NCBI GenBank assembly: GCA_024233305.1
Contig: JACKPV010000023.1
Span: forward strand, 248,001 to 312,000
Length of the DNA: 64,000 nucleotides
Source of the DNA: Verrucomicrobiales bacterium
Lineage (GTDB): Bacteria > Verrucomicrobiota > Verrucomicrobiia > Limisphaerales > J093
Direction: 5' to 3'
The position numbers were made by a program, and so were the translations under genes. Below the pieces are notes generated by a model. That model was given only the letters and a program-made list of their open reading frames with translations. It made no database searches and had not been told where the DNA came from. Below, piece after piece: positions 32,601-40,686 of this stretch (position 1 is its first letter; each line of letters starts with the position of its first letter).

Positions 32601-32957
32601 TTGATCGACTGGCTGTTCGATTCCCTGGTTCGCGAGCGGACCGACGGATTGGACCTCTGCGCCGCCGCGCCGCGCGCCTGGTTCCAGGATGGCCGGACCG
32701 TGCGTATTCGCGGCCTGCGAACGGCCCATGGATCGTTGGATTTGCAGCTGCATTCGCGGGTCGCGGACGGCCTCATCGAGGGGACCGTGCGGCTGACCGG
32801 GGCGCGGGTTCCGGACCAGGTCCGCCTCCGCATCCGGCATCCGCAAGGGCGCGCCTTCCGCGAGGTGACGGTCAACGGACGACGCACGCGCACGGATCAC
32901 GAATGGGTCCGGCTCTCCCTGGAAGACGGCGTCGCCGGGGTGATCGCGAAGTACTGA
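29652..32957 (+). CDS. Large secreted glycoside-hydrolase-like protein
   Basis: A 1101-aa protein with a signal peptide (CALWLLALLAGGSGSRA). The first half is beta-rich, and the middle has WLPVVCRTWREDGLAWQQ. The second half is helical with repeated spacing (NRLFQANHWRTLSAMNPEP, HGRLLSALANHVRLA, YLGNLLLAADWILRARLPDG), the look of an alpha/alpha toroid as in GH families with six-hairpin folds. No catalytic residues can be named. It probably acts on a polysaccharide outside the cytoplasm. It ends 10 bases from the convergent methyltransferase gene. Confidence 0.6.
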   Translation: MLARSPRFTGAPARSLGRGGTVGRPAARCALWLLALLAGGSGSRAALPSTADIAPAARVLLLGPGDSGAPRDVSRLAGTDAEPVALHAGQALVVQWAEPRLVQEMEVEFDSPRPRPEQLTLSWWQCAWPESPDRFDDLSHGRWIPSPVRVETGEGEGAVTLRFPALTEAELFPAPAGRIEHRRTRQLGLRCACDGLIRRIRVRSTAPLRTASLLVEWNLERPAATTDPPSFDVWNGTIRRVAEAGRTAAVLDLEYGHTEDPLSPEAGRLLVDAGPRRKFAVNLDDVLAGDGLWLRDPGFFLVDSGSGRRYAAWRTGAGGRAASMPVLEDVATTGEDAFAATLDEAVINRPGPMVLGLPGERQDFILFPDGSLELRTAALRTPGLDTLARPWPWPAVRWRFLTGARPRLPQGGERSLLDGWLPVVCRTWREDGLAWQQRSLVCSLHASGTEATDSPTSQLTVLATEFSVTNHTAAPCTARLWIETEPAVPLRLTLDGALVLDRPSDGEPRAGLLPVRGRLHSDGRGSLELRVARETPEGTDAGGPMRGFVCHEVQLAPGEGHAIALFIPGVELLTPDETARLKELRFATCIEAVRPHWHALSHAGARIEVPSPVLNRLFQANHWRTLSAMNPEPATGAWHLKTPFGAAAIPLDKVADLATLLDRRGEHEAAERLLLPALTNQGRRGPRGAFVDVRGAFCAQHPELPDPFGADRPAAQHGRLLSALANHVRLAPEPAFRERYLGNLLLAADWILRARLPDGRAAPAGIAPGQDEVRAGATDATFLAGLQDLARVLESAAQEAFLENSERERLRQLGGNVREQAAEYRDRLRDALDRTIAITPVTRLRDGTWLPAVPWRWETPTPSMLDGRYALAASPLWLVAAGAIDARDPATGWMLNQIEDNLLLGRMTGRSGAFSVGKPSPATLAAPMGPVFIERDEPAPFWWTLRNLLANRLDRATAALLPEEVGLAGTPGSFASTLADECRLIDWLFDSLVRERTDGLDLCAAAPRAWFQDGRTVRIRGLRTAHGSLDLQLHSRVADGLIEGTVRLTGARVPDQVRLRIRHPQGRAFREVTVNGRRTRTDHEWVRLSLEDGVAGVIAKY

Positions 32958-32967
32958 GCCGGCCCGC

Positions 32968-33729
32968 TCAGGGTTCCTTCCGCGCCACCACGAACGCGTT
33001 GAACACGGCGTACCGGACCGGCGTGAGGTTCAACCCGAACTCCGCTAGGCCGGGCACGTAGCGGTCGGTGCATTGGACCCGCTCCACCGCGCATCCCGCC
33101 CGCTTGAGGAAGAAGGCGATCTCCAGACCGTTCGTGGCCACGATGGCGTCGTCGTCCGGCTCGAACGGCTCCTTTTCCACCGGCGTCAGCCGATCGAACC
33201 GCACCTCGTCCGGCGCGAGTCGCATCTGGCGTCGCTTGGCCAGCAGCCGGCGGAAGTTGCGCCACTTGTTGGCCAGACCGCGCATCGTGTGGTGGTAGTC
33301 GCGGAAGCCGAGCGCGCGCAAAAAATTCGGACTCGAAATGACGACCCGGCCGCCCGGCTCGACGACGCGCACCAACTCGGGAATGAAAGCCTCCGGGGCC
33401 TCGACGTGTTCGAGCACGTTCAGCGCGCCGGCCCCCGCGAAATGGCCGTCGGGAAACGGCAGCGCGCGGCCGTCATACGGCTGGCAGTTCAAGCCCGATT
33501 CGCGTGCCCGGCGCACGGAGGGTTCGGAGACTTCCACGCCGTGGGCCTCGAAACCGTTCTCCTGCCAGCGGCGTAGCACCTGGCCCACGCCGCAACCGAC
33601 GTCCAGCAACCGGCCACCTTGACGACCGGCCTGCACGGCGTCCGCATACTTGGCGAAGAACCCGTCGTCCTGCGTGGCGAGGAACTCGGCGTACGATTCG
33701 TTGTGAAGATAAGTGTCCTGGTGACTCAT
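32968..33729 (-). CDS. Class I SAM-dependent methyltransferase
   Basis: A 253-aa protein with a Rossmann-type methyltransferase core: LLDVGCGVGQVLRRW (motif I), VEVSEPSV, ALPFPDGHFAGAGALNVLEH, then VVEPGGRVVISSPN. It resembles Methyltransf_11/UbiE-like enzymes; the substrate is unknown, and the family often modifies lipids, quinones or glycan-linked sugars. The start MSHQDTYLHNESYAEF is preferred; an ATG at 33747 is possible. The gene stands alone. Confidence 0.85.
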   Translation of the reverse strand: MSHQDTYLHNESYAEFLATQDDGFFAKYADAVQAGRQGGRLLDVGCGVGQVLRRWQENGFEAHGVEVSEPSVRRARESGLNCQPYDGRALPFPDGHFAGAGALNVLEHVEAPEAFIPELVRVVEPGGRVVISSPNFLRALGFRDYHHTMRGLANKWRNFRRLLAKRRQMRLAPDEVRFDRLTPVEKEPFEPDDDAIVATNGLEIAFFLKRAGCAVERVQCTDRYVPGLAEFGLNLTPVRYAVFNAFVVARKEP

Positions 33730-34037
33730 GCGCGCGAAAGAAAGCATGTTTGCCGCTCCCCCCGCCTGTGCCAATGGAAAACGCCTCAGGCTGGGCGCCT
33801 CCACCAAGCCGGGGTCTGCAGGTTAACCTGGCTGCGCGGCAAAGCCGGGATCTGCCGCACGCTCACCACGGCAACTGCAAATGGCCTGGAAGCCTCCCGC
33901 CAGGGACGACCGCCAGTGGTTCGGACACCCGCTTCCAGCCGATGGGCGAGGGGAAGCACGCCCGAGTGTTCCCGCGCCCTCCCTGGTCGGCGGCAGCTCC
34001 GGTGCGGAGCTGGATCGATCTTCGCCGGGTTGGCGGC
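33730..34037. other. Intergenic stretch without recognised content
   Basis: About 310 bases between two minus-strand genes. No ORF with coding character, RNA gene or clear palindrome was seen; it probably holds the promoter of the methyltransferase. Confidence 0.4.
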
Positions 34038-35900
34038 TTACGGGTTTCGAACGGGATGCCCGGTCGGCACGGCCCCGATTCCGGCTCGCCAGTTGCCCAC
34101 CGCTTCGGAGGTCCGCAAGGCCCGGCCATAGACGCGCGCCAACCGGACCTCGCCCTCCAGATCGGGAGCGATCCGCAGGGCCGCGCTCCCATCCAGTCCG
34201 CGGAGGTTCGGACTGAACCGGCCCCAGCCGAACTGCCGGCTTGTCCCGCCGTCCCCCAATCGTCCATCAACCACCAACAGCACGAGCTTCGGGCCACCAT
34301 CCAGGATCACCGCGACGTGGTGTTGCCGCCCCGCCTCCAGCAAACCCGGATCGCTCTGCCAGCTTCCGGCGGTCCGACCATCGCTGAACCGGAACTCGAG
34401 GGTGCCCCCGGCAACCGTTGTCAGAGCAAAGCCGCGTCCATCGGGCGCGCGGTTGCTGAGCAACGTTTGACCGGCGGTCAGCGAGGCGAGCCGGAACCAG
34501 GCCTCGATGGTGATGCCGGCCCGGTTGTCGCGTTGGCCGAAATCCGGACGCCCGGCATCGCGTTCGATGAAAACCGGCAGGCGTGGCAGCGGCACGGACG
34601 CGGCCGGCGCGCGGGCCTCGACCAGCAACCCCGCGGCGGCCACGACGCCATTGGTGTGCTGGGCGAACATCCCGGCGATCAGGCCGGGGTCCAGTTCATG
34701 CACGCGTCCGACGTGCTTCTGCGTCTCCGTGACGAAGAACCGTCCGGCTTCTTCCAGGAGGTCCGGGTAACTGATGCGAACGAAGGGATCGTCGTCGTAA
34801 AGCGCGATTTCAGGTTCCGTCCACGCGAGTCGAAGTCCGTCCGACGCCATGACCTCCCTCCCGGCGGAGAGCCAGGCCGGATTGCGATCCTCGTAGCCGC
34901 GCCCGCCGTGGTTGTGGAACCAGTAGAGGAACCGTCCGTTGGCGCAGCGCCACACGAAGTTCGCCGCGCGCGGGTGCCGGAACCGTCGTTTGTCCGGTCC
35001 GTAGGCCAGGTATTCGGGCGTCGACCAATGGTGCCCTTCATCGCGGCTGTAGCTGCAAACCGGGTGGCCGTCCACCGACCGGTACACGCAGAAGAGGGAC
35101 CCGTCGCTCAGACGGGTCAACGACTGCTCCTCGGCGATGCGGCCACCGCCCGGGGGGGCGCGCAGACCGAGATCGCCGTCGGGAAGGGTTTCGAAGCGGA
35201 TCCGGTCGGCCTGCGGTTCGGTCAGGATGTTGTCCGACCGCAGAATGGCGCCCTCGGATTGGGCGAAGAAGCCCGCGCCCATCGCGCCGACCTTGTGCAA
35301 CGTGAGCCACGCGGTATTCCCGGCGACGAGTGGCCGCCCGACGTTCCAGAAGAAGCGGACCCGTCCGCCGTAGACGTTCTCGCGATCACAGGCGAATTCG
35401 CGCACCGGCACCGTGAACCGTCGGTCGGACCAGGTGCGCCCGCCATCATCGGTATAGCGGAACACGTAATCGCCCAGGGAATCCACGCGCTGGAAGACGC
35501 CGCCCGTTTCGGTGCGGACTTCGCGTAGGTTTTCGGCGTTGAAATTGTAGAAGCAGTAGATGCGCCCGCCGGGGGTGGGCAACAGGACGGCATAGGAGTT
35601 TTCCGGCCCGCCGGCGGGTTCCAACCGAACGGGCGCAGACCAGGTCTGCCCCCGGTCGGTGCTGCGCAGGGCGATGACGTGCTGCGTGCTCGAACCTTCG
35701 ACGCCCGAGGCCGTCGTCATCACGCACAACCACGCCCCGTCGGCCGTCTTCGCCAGATAGGGTTGGTCGCAGTAGGCCTCGCCCGGAATCAACCGTCCAT
35801 TGGCAATGTGCCGCGGATCCGGAACCCCGCTGCGGGCGAAGGACGCTGACAGCGCGACGAGGACAAGCCCCAGTCGCCGCGGACCCAGACTGGCTTTCAT
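34038..35900 (-). CDS. Exo-alpha-sialidase-like protein with C-terminal LamG-type domain
   Basis: A 620-aa secreted protein (signal peptide ending near ARSG). The N-terminal 400 residues are a six-blade propeller of the sialidase superfamily with Asp-box motifs STDRGQTW, YTDDGGRTW and SRDEGHHW, and GENSYAVLLPTPGGR. The C-terminal part (about 440-600, RAGITIEAWFRLASLTAGQT, then FGWGRFSPNLRGL) is a concanavalin/LamG-type domain that likely binds sugar. The sialidase arginine triad was not verified, so the substrate may be another glycan. Common among verrucomicrobial polysaccharide degraders. Confidence 0.78.
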   Translation of the reverse strand: MKASLGPRRLGLVLVALSASFARSGVPDPRHIANGRLIPGEAYCDQPYLAKTADGAWLCVMTTASGVEGSSTQHVIALRSTDRGQTWSAPVRLEPAGGPENSYAVLLPTPGGRIYCFYNFNAENLREVRTETGGVFQRVDSLGDYVFRYTDDGGRTWSDRRFTVPVREFACDRENVYGGRVRFFWNVGRPLVAGNTAWLTLHKVGAMGAGFFAQSEGAILRSDNILTEPQADRIRFETLPDGDLGLRAPPGGGRIAEEQSLTRLSDGSLFCVYRSVDGHPVCSYSRDEGHHWSTPEYLAYGPDKRRFRHPRAANFVWRCANGRFLYWFHNHGGRGYEDRNPAWLSAGREVMASDGLRLAWTEPEIALYDDDPFVRISYPDLLEEAGRFFVTETQKHVGRVHELDPGLIAGMFAQHTNGVVAAAGLLVEARAPAASVPLPRLPVFIERDAGRPDFGQRDNRAGITIEAWFRLASLTAGQTLLSNRAPDGRGFALTTVAGGTLEFRFSDGRTAGSWQSDPGLLEAGRQHHVAVILDGGPKLVLLVVDGRLGDGGTSRQFGWGRFSPNLRGLDGSAALRIAPDLEGEVRLARVYGRALRTSEAVGNWRAGIGAVPTGHPVRNP

Positions 35901-36010
35901 GCGCCCAGTCTATGGCGCCTCACTCGCGCCGCCAACGATGTTCCACGTCGCCGCGGCGGCGGGTTGCCGGTCGCCTTGAGCTTGATCCGGGGCGCTGCTA
36001 GGTTGCGCGG

Positions 36011-37102
36011 ATGATATACGACGCGTCGCTGGACGAGTTGCGACAAAAGGTGTGGGACGGCGGCCGGGTGGATGCCGTCGAGGCCCGGCGGCTTTACGCC
36101 CTTCCGCTGGCGGAGTTGGGCGCGCTGGCGCACCGGCGGCGGGAGCGGGCCAAGGCGGACGCCTACGCCGGACGCGGCAACGAGGTGGTCACCTACATCA
36201 TCGATCGCAACGTCAATTACACCAACGTCTGCAACGTCTACTGCAAGTTCTGCGCCTTCTATCGCACCGAGAAGGACGCCGACGCCTACGTCGTCACGCT
36301 GGAGGAAATGGACCGCAAGATCGAGGAAACGCTGGCGCTCGGGGGCACCCAGCTTTTGCTCCAGGGCGGGCATCATCCGAAGCTGACCAAGCAGTGGTAC
36401 CTCGACCTCCTCTCGCACATCCGCGACAAGTATCCGCAAATCAACATCCACGGATTCAGTCCGAGCGAGTTCGTGCATTTCCAGGAGGTCTTCGGGGAGC
36501 CGCTCGAGGCGATCCTCCGCGACTTCGTGGCGGCAGGGTTGGGCAGCATTCCGGGGGGCGGCGGAGAGATTCTGGTCGACCGCGTGCGCCGGCGGATTTC
36601 GCCGTTGAAAGCGACGAGCGATCAGTGGCTTGGGGTCATGGAAGCGGCGCACCAGTTGGGACTGCGCACGACCGCCACCATGATGTTCGGCCACGTCGAG
36701 ACCCTGGACGACCGGATCGAACACCTCGATCGGCTGCGGTCGTTGCAGGATGAGACGGGTGGTTTCACGGCCTTTATCGGCTGGACCTTTCAGCCGGAGA
36801 ACACGCGGCTCAAGGCGGAAACGGTCGGCGCCCACGAGTATCTCCGCACGCAGGCCCTGGCCCGGATCTACCTGGACAACTTCGAGAACGTCCAGAGTTC
36901 ATGGGTGACCCAGGGGCCCGACATCGGGCAGATCGCGCTGGCCTACGGCGCGAACGATCTCGGGAGCATCATGATCGAGGAGAACGTCGTGTCCCAGGCC
37001 GGAGCCACCTTCCGCATGACGGTGCAGGACATGCACCGGTTGATCCGCGACCTCGGCTATGCGCCGCATCAACGGGACAACTGGTACCGGCTGCTGAACT
37101 GA
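36011..37102 (+). CDS. mqnC: Dehypoxanthine futalosine cyclase
   Basis: A 363-aa radical SAM enzyme of the futalosine menaquinone pathway; it cyclises dehypoxanthine futalosine. The cluster ligands are C74, C78 and C81 in NYTNVCNVYCKFCAFYR. The sequence continues with GGTQLLLQGGHHP, then GLGSIPGGGGEILVDRVR and FGHVETLDDRIEHLDRLR, all typical of MqnC. It has the normal length. It is a single gene here, convergent with and only 4 bases from the MBL-fold gene. Confidence 0.95.
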   Translation: MIYDASLDELRQKVWDGGRVDAVEARRLYALPLAELGALAHRRRERAKADAYAGRGNEVVTYIIDRNVNYTNVCNVYCKFCAFYRTEKDADAYVVTLEEMDRKIEETLALGGTQLLLQGGHHPKLTKQWYLDLLSHIRDKYPQINIHGFSPSEFVHFQEVFGEPLEAILRDFVAAGLGSIPGGGGEILVDRVRRRISPLKATSDQWLGVMEAAHQLGLRTTATMMFGHVETLDDRIEHLDRLRSLQDETGGFTAFIGWTFQPENTRLKAETVGAHEYLRTQALARIYLDNFENVQSSWVTQGPDIGQIALAYGANDLGSIMIEENVVSQAGATFRMTVQDMHRLIRDLGYAPHQRDNWYRLLN

Positions 37103-37106
37103 ACCT

Positions 37107-37928
37107 TCAGAAGAAGGGGTTGTTCGCCTTTTCCTCCGCCACCGTGGTCAGCGGGCCGTGGCCGGGACAGATCAGCGTTTCGGGCGGCAGGGCGAGGATC
37201 TGTTCGCGGATGGCCTTCCGGGCCTCCTCGGCCGCGCCGGCGGCGCGTCCCATCGAGCCGGCAAAGATCGCATCGCCCACGATGGCCACCGGCGGCGCGT
37301 CTTCCGGCCAGGTGCCGACCACATAAGTGACCCCGTCCACGGCGTGCCCCGGGGTGCTGCGGTTGGTGATGCGCAGGCTGCCGAGGTGGATGAAGTCATT
37401 GGCCCGGTTGCGCTCATGCAACGCCGCGTCCGCCATGCTGGAATGCAGCCTCGCTTTCGGATGCCGCGCCCGGATGGCCGCCAGGCCCGCCACGTGATCG
37501 GCGTGGGAATGGGTGATGAAGAGGTGGCGTAAATCCACGGCCTCCCGTTCGATGATCTCGAGCGCGGGCGCTGCCTCGAAGCCGGTATCGAACAGTGCGC
37601 CCTCGCGGGTGACTTCGTCCCAGACCAGGTAGGCGTTGACGCTGAAGTGCGCTCCCCGGGTGGTGATGACGCGCAGTTCGCGCCAGGCGGCGAGATCGAC
37701 CGGGCCGGGCTGCCAGCCGCCGGCGAGGCGTTCGAGCTTGCCGGCGTCCAGCCCGAGCCGGCCCGCGAGACCGGTCCAGTTGATCGGGCCATCGACTTTG
37801 CCCGAATCCTCGAACGCCTCCATCGCGGGCGCCGCGATCCCGGCGGCCGCCGCGGCTTCGGCGGCATCCACCCCCGCATGCAACCGCGCCTTTGCAATGA
37901 CGTCACCGACATGATCCTCGAGACTCAT
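37107..37928 (-). CDS. MBL-fold hydrolase with N-terminal HTH-like domain
   Basis: A 273-aa protein. Residues 1-75 form a helical XRE-like region (VIAKARLHAGVDAAEAAAAA, LAGRLGLDAGKLERLAGGW). A metallo-beta-lactamase fold follows, with FSVNAYLVWDEVTREGALFDT and the metal motif HSHADH at 140-145, then STPGHAVDG, VGDAIFAGS and CPGHGPLT. This layout is close to glyoxalase II-like hydrolases. The helical part may bind DNA or simply be structural. ATG 37937 is an alternative start. Confidence 0.8.
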   Translation of the reverse strand: MSLEDHVGDVIAKARLHAGVDAAEAAAAAGIAAPAMEAFEDSGKVDGPINWTGLAGRLGLDAGKLERLAGGWQPGPVDLAAWRELRVITTRGAHFSVNAYLVWDEVTREGALFDTGFEAAPALEIIEREAVDLRHLFITHSHADHVAGLAAIRARHPKARLHSSMADAALHERNRANDFIHLGSLRITNRSTPGHAVDGVTYVVGTWPEDAPPVAIVGDAIFAGSMGRAAGAAEEARKAIREQILALPPETLICPGHGPLTTVAEEKANNPFF

Positions 37929-38083
37929 GCGCGGCATTGTAGGCCCGGCGCGCCCGATCGCAAGCGGGGGTTGGGAGGCCGGTCCTACCGGTGCGGCGGG
38001 CGGGAGCCGCGTCGGAGGGAGAGGTCGCGGTCGGCGCCGCTTTCCGCTCGACCTTGGCCGCAGCGAGAACTACAACGACGGGC

Positions 38084-39577
38084 ATGAAGCATCTTTCCTT
38101 CTGTTCGTTTGCCGGTGTCGTAGCCGTGCTTACGATCAGTTCCACCCTGGCCAGGGCGGCGGGGCCCTACGCGGCGGAGTGGGATTCACTGGACCAGCGG
38201 GCGACGCCGGAGTGGTTTCTGGATGCGAAGTTCGGGGTGTTCATCCACTGGGGCCTGTATTCGGTGCCGGGTTGGGGGGCGCCGAAACAGTATGCCGAAT
38301 GGTACTGGCGGAACATGGCGGACAAGAAGCCGGACAACCCCTGGTGGCAGTATCATCAGCGGGTCTGGGGGGCGGACTTCGATTACGCTGAATTCGCCCC
38401 GCTGTTTCGCTGTGAGAATTTCGACGCGGATTTTTGGGCCGACCTCTTCGCCCGGTCGGGGGCGAAGTACATCGTGCCGACCTCGAAACATCACGAAGGC
38501 TTCTGTCTGTGGCCCAGCGCCGAGGCGAGCCGGACCTGGGGGCGGCCGTGGAACGCGGTCGAGACCGGCCCCCGACGGGACCTGATGCTCGAGCTGAAGA
38601 CCGCCGTCGAGAAGCGGGGGGTGAAGTTCGGCTTTTACTACTCGCTGTATGAATGGTTCAATCCGCTCTGGCTCAGCGACCGCGACCGGTATGTCAACGA
38701 GCACATGATGCCGCAGTTCAAGGATGTGGTGAGTCGCTATGCGCCCGCCCTGATCTTCAGCGACGGGGAGTGGGACCTGCCGGCCGAGAGCTGGCGCAGC
38801 GAGGAATTGCTGGCCTGGTTGTTCAACGAATCGCCCTGCCGGGACTACGTCGTGATCAATGACCGTTGGGGCAAGGGCTGCCGGCATCACCACGGCGGCT
38901 ACTTCACGACCGAATACGCGGCGGGGATGAAGGACGCGTCGCATCCCTGGGAAGAAAGCCGCGGCATGGCGCATTCCTACGGGTGGAACCGCGTCGAGAG
39001 CATCGACGACTACAAGAGTGCCGAGGAACTGATTCTGGTGCTGTGCGATCTGGTGAGCCGGGGCGGCAATTTCCTGCTCGATATAGGGCCGACGGGCGAC
39101 GGCCGGATTCCGGTCATCATGCAGCAGCGATTGCTCGAGATCGGCGACTGGTTGCGGGTGAACGGCGAGGCGATCTACGGGACGCGGTTTGCCGGACGCC
39201 CGTGCCAGTGGACCGAGGGCAGGATGCCCGAGCAGCAATTCGGAGAGTATATGGTGAAGTACAACCTGCTCGACCAAGTGGGTCAGCGTCCGAACCGGGA
39301 CGGTCTGGCGGTCAAACAGGTGTTCTTCACGCAGAAGCCGGACGCCCTGTATGCGATCACCGCGGGCTGGCCCGGGGCGCAGTTGGTCCTGCGCGATCTG
39401 GTGGTTCCGGCGGGGGCGACCGTGTCCCTGCTGGGCCGGCCCGGGGCGCTGCCTTGCGAAGTCGACGCGGGCAAGCTGACGATTGCCGTGCCACGGCTCG
39501 GTCCGGACGAAGCGCCCGCCCGGTATGCACACGCCTTCAAGATTACGGGCGCGCGGCTGGCGTTGGCGGGAGAGTGA
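38084..39577 (+). CDS. Secreted alpha-L-fucosidase (GH29)
   Basis: A 497-aa protein with a signal peptide (cleaved near ARAAGPY). The GH29 markers are FGVFIHWGLYSVPGW (50-64), TSKHHEGFCLW (133-143), the nucleophile D227 in LIFSDGEWD, and GGNFLLDIGPTGDGRIP. It releases L-fucose from glycans outside the cytoplasm, in line with the sulfatase and sialidase-like genes nearby. The start is the ATG that opens the signal peptide. Confidence 0.94.
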   Translation: MKHLSFCSFAGVVAVLTISSTLARAAGPYAAEWDSLDQRATPEWFLDAKFGVFIHWGLYSVPGWGAPKQYAEWYWRNMADKKPDNPWWQYHQRVWGADFDYAEFAPLFRCENFDADFWADLFARSGAKYIVPTSKHHEGFCLWPSAEASRTWGRPWNAVETGPRRDLMLELKTAVEKRGVKFGFYYSLYEWFNPLWLSDRDRYVNEHMMPQFKDVVSRYAPALIFSDGEWDLPAESWRSEELLAWLFNESPCRDYVVINDRWGKGCRHHHGGYFTTEYAAGMKDASHPWEESRGMAHSYGWNRVESIDDYKSAEELILVLCDLVSRGGNFLLDIGPTGDGRIPVIMQQRLLEIGDWLRVNGEAIYGTRFAGRPCQWTEGRMPEQQFGEYMVKYNLLDQVGQRPNRDGLAVKQVFFTQKPDALYAITAGWPGAQLVLRDLVVPAGATVSLLGRPGALPCEVDAGKLTIAVPRLGPDEAPARYAHAFKITGARLALAGE

Positions 39578-39694
39578 CGGCACGGACGGGCAATCGCCGG
39601 GGGGCGGAGGCGCGGGCCGGATGCGGCACGCAACGTGCTGGGGTTCGCTTGGCCGGCCATGGCGCGGCGAGGGACGAACGGCAGGACATTTGGG

Positions 39695-40645
39695 ATGAAC
39701 ACGGAAGCGAACGAAGCGGCACGCGAGGTTTACGGGCGGTTGCGCGCCACCATCGGCGGCGTCATCCGGGGACAGGATGGCACCGTGCGGCACCTGCTGG
39801 CGGCCCTGGCGGCGGGCGGGCATGTCCTGCTCGAGGATTTTCCCGGGACCGGCAAAACCACCCTGGCCAAGGCCCTGGCGCGGTCGGTCGACGCGCAGTT
39901 CACGCGGGTGCAGTTCACCCCCGACCTGCTTCCTTCGGACATCCTCGGCGTGGCGGTGTTCAATCAGAAGGACAGCGTGTTCGAGTTCCACGAGGGACCG
40001 GTCTTCACGAACATCCTGCTGGCGGACGAGGTGAACCGCGCCTCGCCGCGCACGCAATCGGCGTTGCTCGAGGCGATGGCTGAAGGGCAGGTGAGCGTCG
40101 AAGGTTCGCGCCGGCCGCTGGCGGAGCTTTTCTTCGTGATCGCGACGCAGAACCCGGTCGAGTTCCGCGGAACCTACCCCCTGCCGGAGGCACAGATGGA
40201 CCGGTTTGCCATGCAACTTACGCTCGGGTACCTGGAAGCGGAGGAGGAGGCGGGGATTCTCGAGGCGCAGGTTGCGGGGCATCCGCTGGACCGGGTCACC
40301 GCCTGCACGGGCGTGGCGGAGATGGTTGGCCTGCGCCGGGCGGCGGCGGGAGTGGCGGTGAGCGCCGAGCTGCGGCGCTACATGGTGGACCTGGTTGGAG
40401 CGACGCGCCGGACGGTGGGAGTGCGGCTCGGGGCGAGCCCGCGGGCGTCGCTGGCCTTGATGAAGGCGAGCCAAGCCCTGGCCCTCTTTGACGGTCTCGA
40501 CTGGGTGACGCCGGACCACGTGAAGGAACTGGCGATTTCGGTGATTGCGCACCGGTTGGTGCTGGATCCGCAAGCCGAGTATGCCGGGCGGAGCAACCGG
40601 GCGATTGTTGAGGAAATCTTGCGGGAAGTGCCCGCCCCGGCCTGA
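39695..40645 (+). CDS. MoxR-type AAA+ ATPase
   Basis: A 316-aa ATPase with Walker A PGTGKTT (50-56), Walker B NILLADEVNR (106-115) and sensor 1 VIATQNPVEF. MoxR ATPases act as chaperones for insertion of metal cofactors or maturation of partner proteins, usually encoded with DUF58 and transglutaminase genes, exactly as here. The start follows a plausible GGG-containing site. It is the first gene of the three-gene operon. Confidence 0.93.
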   Translation: MNTEANEAAREVYGRLRATIGGVIRGQDGTVRHLLAALAAGGHVLLEDFPGTGKTTLAKALARSVDAQFTRVQFTPDLLPSDILGVAVFNQKDSVFEFHEGPVFTNILLADEVNRASPRTQSALLEAMAEGQVSVEGSRRPLAELFFVIATQNPVEFRGTYPLPEAQMDRFAMQLTLGYLEAEEEAGILEAQVAGHPLDRVTACTGVAEMVGLRRAAAGVAVSAELRRYMVDLVGATRRTVGVRLGASPRASLALMKASQALALFDGLDWVTPDHVKELAISVIAHRLVLDPQAEYAGRSNRAIVEEILREVPAPA

Positions 40646-40686
40646 GCGAGCGGTTCGGGGATGGATGGCGGGCGCCGAAGGCTGGC

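Noticed and set aside
36011..39577. MqnC, MBL and fucosidase as one functional cluster
   Set aside because: Strands alternate and there is no overlap on the same strand; the functions are unrelated.
38186..40573. A 795-codon frame opposite the fucosidase and MoxR genes
   Set aside because: It spans two unrelated, well-supported genes on the other strand and has no domain.
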